In this document: positions 9,905-19,521 of the stretch, in pieces
How positions within the stretch are numbered: the first letter of the stretch is position 1
Layout of the letters: each line of letters opens with the position of its first letter
IMG/VR virus record: IMGVR_UViG_3300034279_001044
Span: 1 to 31,177 of that record
Direction: 5' to 3' (one strand)
Length of the DNA: 31,177 nt
Source: a virus
Notes under the pieces: generated by a model
Database searches by the model: none
The model's input: the letters and a program-made list of their open reading frames with translations, nothing else
What the model was told of the DNA's origin: nothing
Program-made: the position numbers and the translations under genes

Positions 9905-12112
9905 TTATAGCTGGCAAATGTCTTGTAAAACTTCATAATATGATGGTGTTTTCAAACCCTTTGGTTTATTTTTAATTAAATTTTTATCAGTTCCAGCTTT
10001 AACCTTTGAAATGAAGTCTTTAACAGCAGGTGTAGACTTAAATTTTGCACCAAGACCTTTTGATACTTTATTATTACCACCGTTTAATCTTGAAAAAGCA
10101 ACAACATTATGTTCGTTACCAAAATTGCTAAATGCATTTATTTCTTTTACAGCAAAACTACCACCATCATTTGTAAAACCATCTGGACCACCATCATCAT
10201 ATGTAGGTCCACAATTACCTGCCATTACATACATTCTTCCCGTTGCACTATTTGGATCAGCCCAAATTACTGTTTCAACATGGCTTAAATTGTAAATAAA
10301 TGCAACTTCCCAAGTTGTTCCGGTTGTCATTACTCTCCATAATGCCTTGCCTGCATCTGTCAATGTTCCACCTGAATAATGAACACCAGCTATAAAAACT
10401 GCAGCTGATCCACCACCTTTGATTGCAGATGGAAATGCACCTTTATCCTTCCATGGTGTTACAATAGGTGTTGGATTTTTTCTATTTTGCATCAACCAAC
10501 CACTACTATATGCATTTTTCCAACCATCAGAATTTAATGTATGATATGGACCGTTTACTACATTTCCACCTTTGTTTCCGTTTGCCCATTGAGCCCAAAT
10601 AACTGGAACTTGTAAAAATCCCCAATCCCAATTTGCGTCGGTGTAAATTCTTCCAGGATGCATTTTAGAACATTGTGCTGCACATTTTGTCATCATTTGA
10701 GCTGTAATAGCAGGAACACCAACCGGACTACCATGAGGTGATGTATATTTTCCAGCTTTTGTATAATAACTAGATCCAGCACCACACCACCATTGATTTT
10801 CATTCCAAGATGATCTAGGTGTGCCGTCACTTGGGTTTGATCCATTACCAATACCCCAATCTCCCATATTATACCAAGGAATAGATGGACTCTGAATTAT
10901 AGCAAGTTGTTCAGTTGGCCATCTACCGCCGGCACCAGAAGCCATATATGGAATTGCCTTATTCCAAACCCCAACGCTTGGAAAATTCAAAAATAATGGA
11001 ACATCAATCATAGATTGAATACCACCAGCAATCGGGGCTTCCTCCTGCATTTTTTTATTATCTGCACCAACATAATATGGAACGGATCCTAAAGCGGGAC
11101 CAACTGCAAGATTTTTTTCATTTTGTTGTGCACCATTTGTGGCATCTGATGGTTTTCTTCTTACAATCCAATACTTTTTACCTTGAAGTAAAGCTGAATC
11201 GTCTATCATTTTTTGAGTCATTTGTGGGGTTTCCATGTAATCAAAGACAAACCAACCCTCTCCTTTTGCCGTGCTTTGAAAAGCAGCTTGTTCTATTTCC
11301 TTTTCTTTTTCCTCTGTCATTGCATTACTGTTATCAACAACAGCAGGTGCAGATTGTGGTGTTTCTGCCGCCTTTTCTTTTACTTGTTCTTTTTCTTCTG
11401 TGTCTGTTTTAATAACAATGTTTGTTGGTGCACTCGATGGCGGTGCTGGTTTTTTTACTTCTTCACCTATCGGACAAACATCATCGCCAATATATTCATA
11501 ATTTTCGTTTGGATTTGCCTCATTTGGAGTAAACTGTCCTTTTATGTATTTACCAATATAAGTTTTTTTAGCATCATCAAGTTTATCCTTTCCATCATTA
11601 TCAAAAATATACGGACTATTTTTAATTTGATCTACAAACAATCTTGCCTTTTTTCTTTGATCAACAACAGTATTTGGATTGTCTCCGGAACATTTAATAA
11701 ACACGTATTCTTTACCAAATTGATAGCCCTTTTCCTTTTCTACTTTAAGTGCATCTTGACCAATACCCCAATCATTCATATTTATTTTATACGATCCAGA
11801 TGGTTCTTCGCCAGGTTTTAGAAATTTTTCATTAAATGTATTTGCATTTGAATCTGTACTTGAAGGTGGAATTGTTCCAGAAACTTTGTTTGGATCGGTA
11901 ACTTGTGTTGATGTTGCAGATGTTACAGAATTTTGAGTTGATCCAGTTGGCTGACCATCAGGTATACTTATTGTTTCAGTATTATCAGTTTGAGCCTGCA
12001 CCCTTGTTCTTCTCAAACTAGAATCATCAGCTCTATATTCTATCAATTTTGATATTAACGATATAGAGGCATTTGGGTTTTCTCTTTCTACATCATTTAA
12101 TGTTCTTGCCAT
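9905..12112 (-). CDS. Tail-associated protein with probable Cys/His peptidoglycan hydrolase domain (DUF2272/CHAP-like), 735 aa
   Basis: The N-terminal 100 residues are Ser/Thr/Pro-rich linker. Residues about 105-216 form a module with DWGIG near its start, FGKEYVFIKCSG (Cys141) and YIGDDVCP (Cys213); the C-terminus of the upstream 1589-residue protein carries a related module. A Pro/Glu-rich linker follows. The C-terminal half looks like a papain-fold amidase: NENQWWCGAGSSYYTKAG places a candidate nucleophile at Cys443, LSHVETVIWA a candidate His611, and MYVMAGNCG a polar third residue. This order matches DUF2272/CHAP-type hydrolases, although the Cys-to-His spacing (168) is long for them. 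In T4 the tail lysozyme lies in gp5; the gp5-like protein here shows no lysozyme domain, so this gene may supply that activity. Confidence 0.65.
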   Translation of the reverse strand: MARTLNDVERENPNASISLISKLIEYRADDSSLRRTRVQAQTDNTETISIPDGQPTGSTQNSVTSATSTQVTDPNKVSGTIPPSSTDSNANTFNEKFLKPGEEPSGSYKINMNDWGIGQDALKVEKEKGYQFGKEYVFIKCSGDNPNTVVDQRKKARLFVDQIKNSPYIFDNDGKDKLDDAKKTYIGKYIKGQFTPNEANPNENYEYIGDDVCPIGEEVKKPAPPSSAPTNIVIKTDTEEKEQVKEKAAETPQSAPAVVDNSNAMTEEKEKEIEQAAFQSTAKGEGWFVFDYMETPQMTQKMIDDSALLQGKKYWIVRRKPSDATNGAQQNEKNLAVGPALGSVPYYVGADNKKMQEEAPIAGGIQSMIDVPLFLNFPSVGVWNKAIPYMASGAGGRWPTEQLAIIQSPSIPWYNMGDWGIGNGSNPSDGTPRSSWNENQWWCGAGSSYYTKAGKYTSPHGSPVGVPAITAQMMTKCAAQCSKMHPGRIYTDANWDWGFLQVPVIWAQWANGNKGGNVVNGPYHTLNSDGWKNAYSSGWLMQNRKNPTPIVTPWKDKGAFPSAIKGGGSAAVFIAGVHYSGGTLTDAGKALWRVMTTGTTWEVAFIYNLSHVETVIWADPNSATGRMYVMAGNCGPTYDDGGPDGFTNDGGSFAVKEINAFSNFGNEHNVVAFSRLNGGNNKVSKGLGAKFKSTPAVKDFISKVKAGTDKNLIKNKPKGLKTPSYYEVLQDICQL

Positions 12113-12130
12113 TAGTATGCTCTAATATGT

Positions 12131-15100
12131 TTATGAACCGGGACAAACGTCGTCACCAATATAAATATCTCGTTGTGTTGGATCTCCTGACGGATGTGGT
12201 TTGAAAAACATTGCATTTCTATCAGCTGCATATTTTCCTTCTCGTGCATCTTTTCGTGCTTCACCTTGATCCAATCTGCCAAGACCACTACACCATATGT
12301 ATGTATATTTTTGACCATTAGATTCATATTGATATGACTTTGGTGAAGATTGATTTTGTGATGGATATATGTTTTCACCATAAGTTGTAGTGTCAGTTAT
12401 TAAAATTTTTATAGAACAATTTCTAGATGTTGTAGTTTCTTTTCCAGTTGGTGTAAATCTTCTCACCCCAGCATCTCCGTCATTAAATGCAGTTCCTCTA
12501 TTTTTAGACACATCCATTGTTCCCAATACTTGAATTGGTATAAACGATAAGTTTACAAATTCATTTCCACTTATATTAAAATCTTCACAAGTCATTGCAG
12601 TAAATAATCCATCTGGTAACTCTTTTAATTTATTGTTTGAAGCATTGTATGATCCATAAATTCCAAGTGAATCTTTTATTATTGTTGGTGAACTTTCTAA
12701 TGTTTCGAGTTGATTGTTAGAACAATCAAAATTAGTTACCGATGTTATTGTTGGTGTAATACCTTGTGAATAAAATCTTGTAATTCTGTTGTTAGAGCAA
12801 TCGATTCCACCTTTACCAAAAGTTTTAATAGTTGATAATGAGTCTAAAGATGTTATTGCACATTTAGAACAATTTATTAAAGTTTCTCTAGATTCTGCAA
12901 TTAAAACAGTAGCATCAAAACCTTTACCTTTTATTACACTTGGGATATGTTCTAAAGAAGTTAATGTTGGATTGTTACTACAATTAAAAGAATAAACTTC
13001 TTCTGGTGAATTTTTCAATGAAGATAATTGATTTCCAGAACAATCAAATACACCATTTACTGTTTTTGGTGCATTTTCTAATGTATTCAATTTTATATTA
13101 CTACATACAAAATCACCTTTGATTGAGTTAAATTTAACAGGAAATTTTCCATTTTCTAATGCTTTATCTGTTATCTGAACATTATCATTCCAATCAACAC
13201 TTCCATCTGCATTTATTACTACTTGATTGTTTGATGATATGATAGCTTTATCTTCAACCAATTTTTTCAATTTTTCAATCAAGGAAGTAGGTGGTGTAAC
13301 TCCTGGTTGTTCAATTACATCTAATGTTACTGATTTTCCAGAATATGATGGAGGGGCAGTAGAGAGTGCAGGTGGAACACTCATTTTCTGTCTCCAACCT
13401 GGATCACCACCGAGAGCTGCAGGAATGTTATCCATGACATCAGCATAAGGATCTCTTATTATCTCATCCGTTGAATTGTAGAGATTTGATAATAAATCTG
13501 GAGTCAATTCCAAATCATTACTTAAATTTTCAATCATTTCTGGATTACCTTTGCCACCAAACCTATCAAATTCTTCTTTCTTTGCAATTATTGAATTTTT
13601 AATTGTAACCGCCTTTTTTATAGCATCTTCAAAATTAGCAGCTCTACGAACAATTCTCTGTGCTTTAACAACATGAGAACCTTTATCATCTGGTTTGAAT
13701 CCCAAACAAATTGCTATACTTGATTGTAATTTTGGATCCAATCTTTCAAAATCTCGCCAAGAATTTGCACCTGGTGCAAATTTATCTAAAAATGTATCTC
13801 TAAATCTTAAAAATCCTCTATCAAGTAAACCTACAAAATTACCATCACTTTTTCCTTGAGCAAATAACGATAAATCTGCTCCAAATTTTATAGCATCGCC
13901 TGCCCATTCTTCATCCAATCCAAACTTTTTAGCAAACCATGCTTTATTCTCAGGTGACATTTCATCCCAAGCATCTGGACCAAGATTACCCAAATCATAT
14001 AAATTTTTACCAACTGATATTAACTCCCAAGTTTTAGAAATATCTGATGAGCTGATTCCAACATAGGCACCAACACTATTTATCAATCCTTTAACAGGTT
14101 CGGGCAATCTATCATAGTCAATTTCTTCAAAAATATCCATAAATTGCATTTTTAGATATTTGTCAAGACATGGTGTTTCGCCAGTAGAATCTTCTGGTTC
14201 GGATGGTTCCTCATATCCCAATTCTTTGTTTTCTTCTTGTAGTAATAATATATCACTTTCAATCTGTTGTAATTCTGCATTCAATTTTTTTAATTCATCA
14301 TTATTATTTTTAATTCCTTGTTGTATTGTTTCTGTTGTCCAAAATGGTTCCTCTGGTTTTGCATTTCTTAATTTTTCAATGTCTTCTTTTACTTTTTCAA
14401 TTTTTTGTAATAAATCTTCTCTTTTATTTTTTAACCCATCTAATTTATCATTATTAGTATTTATACGTTCTTCTATATTTATTTTTTCTTTGTATGCATC
14501 TCTTACTTTTCTTTTTTTATCAAGATCATTTTGAATTTTTGACAATTCTTTTTCAAGTGTTGCTATTACAACTCTTTCCTCAGGTGATGATCCATCACGT
14601 TCAGAAAGTTGTGTCACTAATAAATCTTCTTGATAAACTAAAGACTCTATTTCTTTTAGTAAACTATCATATTCATCATTTGTTAATTTTTCAGCACCAG
14701 TAACATAAACAACTTTTCCCTTTGAATCTACGGAATAATACTTATTTTCAATTCCAAGTTCAAAGGCATCTTCAAGTATTTTAACTCTAATACCTTTTGA
14801 AGATCCTATTAAATCCGTTAATGGCGATAACCCAATATCTAATTTTGGTTTTATTTGCGCAATTTCTACACGATTTCCCTTTACAATATCTATAACATTT
14901 TGTCTTGTACATTTTGAATTTATCTGTTTGATAGATATAACTTTTTGCATATTTCTTGCAATTTGTTCTTTTAGTGAATCCATATCAACATTACTTGTCA
15001 TCTTTTCTATTTGTTCTGCAAGAGCTGTTGCAACTAATGAAGTTTTTGTTGATAAGTTTCCATTTTTATCTCCTATATCGGCTCCTATTTGAGAAATTAA

Positions 15101-16900
15101 CCATCCTGTATTTTTTTTATCGGAAACTATTATATTTCTTTCAACTAAATAGTCCCAACGTTTACTAAGTGCTATAATTAAATCGTTCTTTTCATTTCTT
15201 TCACCTTGAAATGATAAATCAGCAGTAGCAACCCAACCCTCAAATCTTTTTCCATTTGGATATACTATACCCTTTGGACCAGAATTTGTTGGATTTTCAC
15301 TTGTTTTTGCTTCTGCCAATCTAGAATTTCTAGATGTTACTATATTCAATTGATTTAACCGACCAGCTGATCTAATAGATCCATCTTGATTTTGTTGTCT
15401 TGGTGAAGATTGACTTTCGATAAAACTAATTTGTAAGGGATTGTATTTATATGTAAAAATATCTGAATATGCTTTTGCGAAAGAAGGATATGTAGATTCA
15501 TCAATACCTGTTGTTGTAATGTCATCTCGAATAAGTGAATATGGATCTCTAACCTTCCCATAAAAAACACCATTATTATCATACGCATTTATTCTAGGTA
15601 TAAGGTTGTAAACTCCTAAATAAAATACAAGTTGTTTATCTAAAATTGGAAATAGTTGTGAAAAGTTACCACCACCCATTGATATAGGAATTTCCTTTCC
15701 GTTAAAATCTAAAGCTGGTATTTTTGCCAAATTTTCAAATTTCAAATCGTTTAGAAATGATAATAAAAGTAAATCTAATTGGGCGTTTTTTACATACTCT
15801 ATATTTTCAGGTGACATATCACCATCAAATACACCTATTTGCTTAAATTTTACTTGTTCTTCTACATCAATGGATTCATTTACACTCTTTTCTCGTCTTG
15901 AAACATTTATTCCTAATTTTTGTACAACCAATTCATTAACAACACACTTCAAATCTGGAGAAAGATCCTCTAATGTTGGTGCGTCAAAATGTTGTAATAA
16001 ACCACTTAATAATGAACCATAATCTGGATTGTCACCAACAACCAATTTCTCAATCAAATCTGGAATAATTCGCAGTTGTCTCATTTTTTTTGCAATGTTT
16101 TCCAGTGTTTTAACTTCTGTTTTTAAGATTTTTGCTATTCTTAATTTTTTAGCAGAAGGAAATCTGTCATAATCTGCAATACTACGAATTGATGATATGA
16201 TTTGTGCCTCCATGTATAAATTTTGTGCACTTATGTAAGCAAGATATATCTTCATTCCGGTAAGAACTATTGGAATAAAATCAGAACTTGGTAATCCAAT
16301 TAACTTTGCAAACAAATCATTTTCTGCTTCCAAATCTCTATCGTCTAATTTTTTCTTGTCATCATCAGACAATTTACTAAAATCAATTCCAAGCTGTTCT
16401 TGAACAAACTGAGATCCTGAAAATATCTGTTTTCCTGCCCAATCTGCTCCAGTTCCAATATAACCACCGATAGTTTTCATTGCATCGGATATGTATTTTT
16501 CAACAGAATCTATTGCTGGTGTTAAAACTCCATCTGGACCAAAAAATGAATCTGTTTTTACATCTAAACTTACTGTCAGATTTATTTGTTCAGGTGCAAC
16601 TGCTCTTTTACTTGTTATTATTAAAGTTGCAGTTCCAATTAAAGCACCTGTTAATTCTCCAATGTCAGAAACAGTTGCAGTTGTTCCACCACCTTGAATT
16701 TCAAATTTGAAAATATCTTTTATTATATCGTTTGCAGATCTTCCATTTGCCAATAATTCATCATATCTTTGAGATTCCTTTCCTGAAAGAGTCATAAATA
16801 AAGGCAATTTAATTGTTTCACCTTGACGGAATGTAATAGTGTATGATTTTCCGTCTGCATTTAATTTTATTTGATCATTTTGTTTTAGACTAAAACCCAT
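12131..16900 (-). CDS. Giant baseplate/tail protein with coiled coil and leucine-rich repeats, 1589 aa
   Basis: The longest gene in the window begins MGFSLKQNDQIKLNADGKSY. Residues 1-130 are beta-rich and about 200-700 mixed alpha. Residues about 735-890 are a strongly heptad-patterned coiled coil (for example KNKREDLLQKIEKVKEDIEK). A Pro/Ser linker near 1190-1220 leads to leucine-rich repeats at about 1250-1455, with Cys-containing units such as FDCSGNQLSSLKNSPEEV and FDCSNNQLETLESSP. The last 55 residues hold the module KYTYIWCSG ... YIGDDVCP (Cys1537, Cys1586), shared with the next gene. It sits between the gp5-like hub gene (three bases upstream) and the hydrolase gene, so a hub, needle or central baseplate role is plausible. 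T4 has no obvious counterpart. It is too coiled and repeat-rich in its C-terminal half to assign a single family. Confidence 0.7.
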   Translation of the reverse strand: MGFSLKQNDQIKLNADGKSYTITFRQGETIKLPLFMTLSGKESQRYDELLANGRSANDIIKDIFKFEIQGGGTTATVSDIGELTGALIGTATLIITSKRAVAPEQINLTVSLDVKTDSFFGPDGVLTPAIDSVEKYISDAMKTIGGYIGTGADWAGKQIFSGSQFVQEQLGIDFSKLSDDDKKKLDDRDLEAENDLFAKLIGLPSSDFIPIVLTGMKIYLAYISAQNLYMEAQIISSIRSIADYDRFPSAKKLRIAKILKTEVKTLENIAKKMRQLRIIPDLIEKLVVGDNPDYGSLLSGLLQHFDAPTLEDLSPDLKCVVNELVVQKLGINVSRREKSVNESIDVEEQVKFKQIGVFDGDMSPENIEYVKNAQLDLLLLSFLNDLKFENLAKIPALDFNGKEIPISMGGGNFSQLFPILDKQLVFYLGVYNLIPRINAYDNNGVFYGKVRDPYSLIRDDITTTGIDESTYPSFAKAYSDIFTYKYNPLQISFIESQSSPRQQNQDGSIRSAGRLNQLNIVTSRNSRLAEAKTSENPTNSGPKGIVYPNGKRFEGWVATADLSFQGERNEKNDLIIALSKRWDYLVERNIIVSDKKNTGWLISQIGADIGDKNGNLSTKTSLVATALAEQIEKMTSNVDMDSLKEQIARNMQKVISIKQINSKCTRQNVIDIVKGNRVEIAQIKPKLDIGLSPLTDLIGSSKGIRVKILEDAFELGIENKYYSVDSKGKVVYVTGAEKLTNDEYDSLLKEIESLVYQEDLLVTQLSERDGSSPEERVVIATLEKELSKIQNDLDKKRKVRDAYKEKINIEERINTNNDKLDGLKNKREDLLQKIEKVKEDIEKLRNAKPEEPFWTTETIQQGIKNNNDELKKLNAELQQIESDILLLQEENKELGYEEPSEPEDSTGETPCLDKYLKMQFMDIFEEIDYDRLPEPVKGLINSVGAYVGISSSDISKTWELISVGKNLYDLGNLGPDAWDEMSPENKAWFAKKFGLDEEWAGDAIKFGADLSLFAQGKSDGNFVGLLDRGFLRFRDTFLDKFAPGANSWRDFERLDPKLQSSIAICLGFKPDDKGSHVVKAQRIVRRAANFEDAIKKAVTIKNSIIAKKEEFDRFGGKGNPEMIENLSNDLELTPDLLSNLYNSTDEIIRDPYADVMDNIPAALGGDPGWRQKMSVPPALSTAPPSYSGKSVTLDVIEQPGVTPPTSLIEKLKKLVEDKAIISSNNQVVINADGSVDWNDNVQITDKALENGKFPVKFNSIKGDFVCSNIKLNTLENAPKTVNGVFDCSGNQLSSLKNSPEEVYSFNCSNNPTLTSLEHIPSVIKGKGFDATVLIAESRETLINCSKCAITSLDSLSTIKTFGKGGIDCSNNRITRFYSQGITPTITSVTNFDCSNNQLETLESSPTIIKDSLGIYGSYNASNNKLKELPDGLFTAMTCEDFNISGNEFVNLSFIPIQVLGTMDVSKNRGTAFNDGDAGVRRFTPTGKETTTSRNCSIKILITDTTTYGENIYPSQNQSSPKSYQYESNGQKYTYIWCSGLGRLDQGEARKDAREGKYAADRNAMFFKPHPSGDPTQRDIYIGDDVCPGS

Positions 16901-16903
16901 ATA

Positions 16904-18433
16904 TTATCCTCCCGTGCTTCCAAATAAGCCACCATCCGATTCGTTGGGATTAGAACCTTCTGCATTATTAAAAATTCTATCCGATGTCAAATCTTCTGAT
17001 AGTGGTTTACCTATTGATTCTAATATATCAACTTGAACTTCTGCAATGTTACCCAATTCACCAATTTGTTGTCCAATATCTGCATCATCAAGAACTGCTG
17101 GAACAACAACAAAAGTATCAGGCGAATCTCCATATTGACTATTGTGATATTCTTCGATGTAAGATGTTGATTTTTTATTCTTAGCTTTTTCTTTCTCGCC
17201 TTCTGATGGACCTCCTGCCTTTTCATTTAGAAAAACAAGTTTACTTGGTAATTTATCTAATTTCCCCCTATGTGCCTTCAATTTACTTTTTGCTGTAGAA
17301 AATTGTGCAACATTTATGGGAACACCAGATGGTCCAGTTCCTGTTGGATGTGTTTGTGATTCAATAGCGGCTAACACATCGGATAGTAAATCACATAATT
17401 GTGCCAACCAGTTTATAGTCCTATCTCCTAACAGAGCAGGTGATAATGCGTCTAATCCCAAACTTATTTTTTTAGATTCAAGTTCAACTACTTGAGCACC
17501 ATCAAGTGATATACCCTTTTCGGAAGAAAATCCAATACCCTCTTTACTAAATCCAATAATTTCTTGTTTTTTTGCATTAAAAATAATTCTATCAGATGTT
17601 AGAAAAATTTGATTTCCACCATACTGATTTTTCATAAACAAATCTATTGATTTTGAACTTATAGACGGTGTTGTTTTTGATGCAGGTGTAAATTTTACAT
17701 ATTGTCCTGATGTAAGCCATATTCCAGAATCATCGTTGTCTGGATCTTCAATAACAAATTGATTGAATGCCTTCCCTTTTGGATTTGTTCCGTTTGATAT
17801 TATAGTTATTGGATTTCCTGTTTGTCCTAAACCTTTTTTCCAAAGTGGTGCCTGTGGGTATTTTCTTCTTTCATCAACCGTTGAACCAAATCGTATTGAT
17901 TGTCCCCATCTTCCCTCAAATAGTATATCGCCTGAATATACTTGTAATGGGTAAACGTCAAGTCTTTCTGGAAAAGTAGGATCTATTGTTTTGTTTACAT
18001 TAAGTCTATTTTTTACTTTGTTCATCACACCAACTTCTGCATTTGTTCTAGCACCAACACTCCCAATTTGATGTTTTGTCAAAAAGTCAGTAACGCCTGG
18101 TAAACCATTGTGATGAACAGAACTCTGAACAGGAATTGGATTAGTATAGTAATACTCTTGTGCAGTTGCTCTTGCACTGTTGTATGCGGTTGGACCCTTT
18201 CTCACAAATACAAGTTCGCCTTTGATCGGAACATTTTTTATATTCGAGTCAATCGGCCTTGCTTCAATAATATCATAAGGTGTCTGTGAACCATGGGCAC
18301 CCATTATTTTACAGTACACCTTAAAAAGTTTTTCTTTACTTTCACCAAAAAAATCTACTCGCTCAACAACTGCAGGGACAAACTCATAGTTTATCCCGTT
18401 TATCGTGATTTGCTGTGGATCCTGTATCGGCAT
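16904..18433 (-). CDS. Baseplate hub protein, gp5/VgrG-like, 509 aa
   Basis: The N-terminal region (to about residue 80) with KGELVFVRKG looks like the OB-fold of gp5/VgrG hub proteins. It is followed by the stretch PLQVYSGDILFEGRWGQSIR, then RFGSTVDE, NPITIISNG and SGIWLTSGQYVKF, a series I associate with the gp5-like proteins of T4-type marine phages. After this come repetitive short beta segments (ISLDGAQVVELESKKISLG) that could begin the shaft. No lysozyme domain is visible. The start at 18433 was chosen because GAGGAAAAAG precedes that ATG; an in-frame start 63 bases upstream would give a Lys/Arg-rich extension lying deeper inside the neighbouring gene. The first 50 bases overlap the end of that gene. 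In T4, gp5 trimers form the membrane-piercing hub. Confidence 0.75.
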   Translation of the reverse strand: MPIQDPQQITINGINYEFVPAVVERVDFFGESKEKLFKVYCKIMGAHGSQTPYDIIEARPIDSNIKNVPIKGELVFVRKGPTAYNSARATAQEYYYTNPIPVQSSVHHNGLPGVTDFLTKHQIGSVGARTNAEVGVMNKVKNRLNVNKTIDPTFPERLDVYPLQVYSGDILFEGRWGQSIRFGSTVDERRKYPQAPLWKKGLGQTGNPITIISNGTNPKGKAFNQFVIEDPDNDDSGIWLTSGQYVKFTPASKTTPSISSKSIDLFMKNQYGGNQIFLTSDRIIFNAKKQEIIGFSKEGIGFSSEKGISLDGAQVVELESKKISLGLDALSPALLGDRTINWLAQLCDLLSDVLAAIESQTHPTGTGPSGVPINVAQFSTAKSKLKAHRGKLDKLPSKLVFLNEKAGGPSEGEKEKAKNKKSTSYIEEYHNSQYGDSPDTFVVVPAVLDDADIGQQIGELGNIAEVQVDILESIGKPLSEDLTSDRIFNNAEGSNPNESDGGLFGSTGG

Positions 18434-18773
18434 CTTTTTCCTCTTGTTCTTGTTGAATTTCTTGAATACTCTGTAATAGAGATTCTTTTTCCTCATCGGT
18501 CAAGAACGAAGAAGATTCTTCATTTTTGTTTACCATAGCACGTTGAACAACAGCAGCCAGTTTGACTAAATGTTCATCGTTCTTAACCGAAACTTCAATA
18601 AAATCTTTTATAGCTGGAACCAATATAGCAGCATCACTTATATTATTGAGCATTGGTTTTAAGTCGGCTATAAGTAAATTTATTTGACGATCTTTTTTCT
18701 TCTGATTATCGTAAATGTCTTTCAATAAATCAGAGAATTTTTTGTTTCCGAATAATTCTTGATCAAAATTCAT
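18384..18773 (-). CDS. Small acidic-tailed protein between sigma factor and hub genes, 129 aa
   Basis: The chosen start (MNFDQELFGNKKFSDLL) is the first ATG after the stop of the sigma-factor gene, 13 bases away; an upstream in-frame ATG at 18815 would lie inside that gene. The protein is mostly helical, with KKKDRQINLLIADLKPML and KNDEHLVKLAAVVQRAM, and ends in a Gln/Glu-rich charged tail. Its 3' end overlaps the gp5-like gene by about 50 bases. It has no membrane segment. Its place next to the gp55-like gene makes a transcription co-activator (as T4 gp33 is to gp55) a possibility, but no sequence likeness to gp33 is visible, and a baseplate assembly role is equally possible. Confidence 0.6.
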   Translation of the reverse strand: MNFDQELFGNKKFSDLLKDIYDNQKKKDRQINLLIADLKPMLNNISDAAILVPAIKDFIEVSVKNDEHLVKLAAVVQRAMVNKNEESSSFLTDEEKESLLQSIQEIQQEQEEKDADTGSTANHDKRDKL

Positions 18774-18786
18774 ACCAATAAATATG

Positions 18787-19521
18787 TTATTTGTTAATAA
18801 TATCTTGAAATTCATACCATGTTAAATTATCAATAACGATGCCATTTCTGTATTTTTCATATAATTTCATATAAATTATTTTTATTCTACTGATAACGTT
18901 TGTGATATATTGTGAACTAACACCAGTTCTTTCTCTAACAAGAATATAGATTGCCTTTTTATTGTAATTTTCTATGTTTTCTCTGGACTTAAACAAATAT
19001 AAAATTGAATCTGCAACCTGAATGTCTCTGTTTTTTGTAAAAATTAGTGGTAAATAAGATTCTACTACTTTTACAAATTGATCTATAAAGTCTGATTTTT
19101 CCTCTATCATTTCATATCTTACTTTTTCATTTACAACATTTCTTTCTAAATCTATCGCCTGAATATCTTGACTTCTTTTGAAATGATAATAGTTTTTATT
19201 ATTTTCTGCAATCAAATAATTTTTAGCAACTATTGAAAAATATGAAAATGCCTTACCACTTTCTGCCTTATATTTTGTAATCTTTTCGTGGAGAAAGGAA
19301 ACTACCTCATGTTTTACATCTTCGTGTGATACATCAAAATTGTAGAACTTAAATCTGTGAATCATAATCTCTGCAAGTTTATAGAATGCAGGATGTATTT
19401 TTTGTGAGTAAAGTAAATTCCTTTCTATATCATCTTCACTTTCGTTGTATCTAACTATAGCATTTTCTGTTTCTTTTGTAAAGTAAACATTTGGTTTTTT
19501 AGGACTTCGTTTTTGTTTCAT
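18787..19521 (-). CDS. Late RNA polymerase sigma factor, T4 gp55-like, 244 aa
   Basis: Residues about 45-116 align by eye with the sigma-2-like core of T4 gp55: LAEIMIHRFKFYNFDVSHED, then VKHEVVSFLHEKITKYKA, then GKAFSYFSIVAKNYLIAE and the basic YYHFKR, compared with the gp55 series 'L-x-x-RFNF ... EMIADGI ... NPHAYITQ ... RIKKERK'. In T4, gp55 directs host core polymerase to late promoters with help from the sliding clamp. Unlike T4 gp55 (185 residues), this protein continues with a helical region whose end (AIYILVRERTGVSSQYITNV, then ISRIKIIYMKLYEKY, about 190-225) looks like a helix-turn-helix. The start overlaps the previous stop as ATGA. It probably turns on the leftward virion genes. 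Confidence 0.8.
   Translation of the reverse strand: MKQKRSPKKPNVYFTKETENAIVRYNESEDDIERNLLYSQKIHPAFYKLAEIMIHRFKFYNFDVSHEDVKHEVVSFLHEKITKYKAESGKAFSYFSIVAKNYLIAENNKNYYHFKRSQDIQAIDLERNVVNEKVRYEMIEEKSDFIDQFVKVVESYLPLIFTKNRDIQVADSILYLFKSRENIENYNKKAIYILVRERTGVSSQYITNVISRIKIIYMKLYEKYRNGIVIDNLTWYEFQDIINK

Noticed and set aside
11077-11821. Long plus-strand open frames opposite the 735-residue protein
   Set aside because: They are antisense to a protein with clear domains and encode Phe/Leu/Cys-rich, low-complexity sequence typical of AT-rich complement frames, with no ribosome-binding site.
18434-18496. Longer N-terminus for the gp5-like protein
   Set aside because: It would extend into the upstream gene, adds only a Lys/Arg-rich stretch and lacks the strong GAGGAAAAAG site found before the ATG at 18433.
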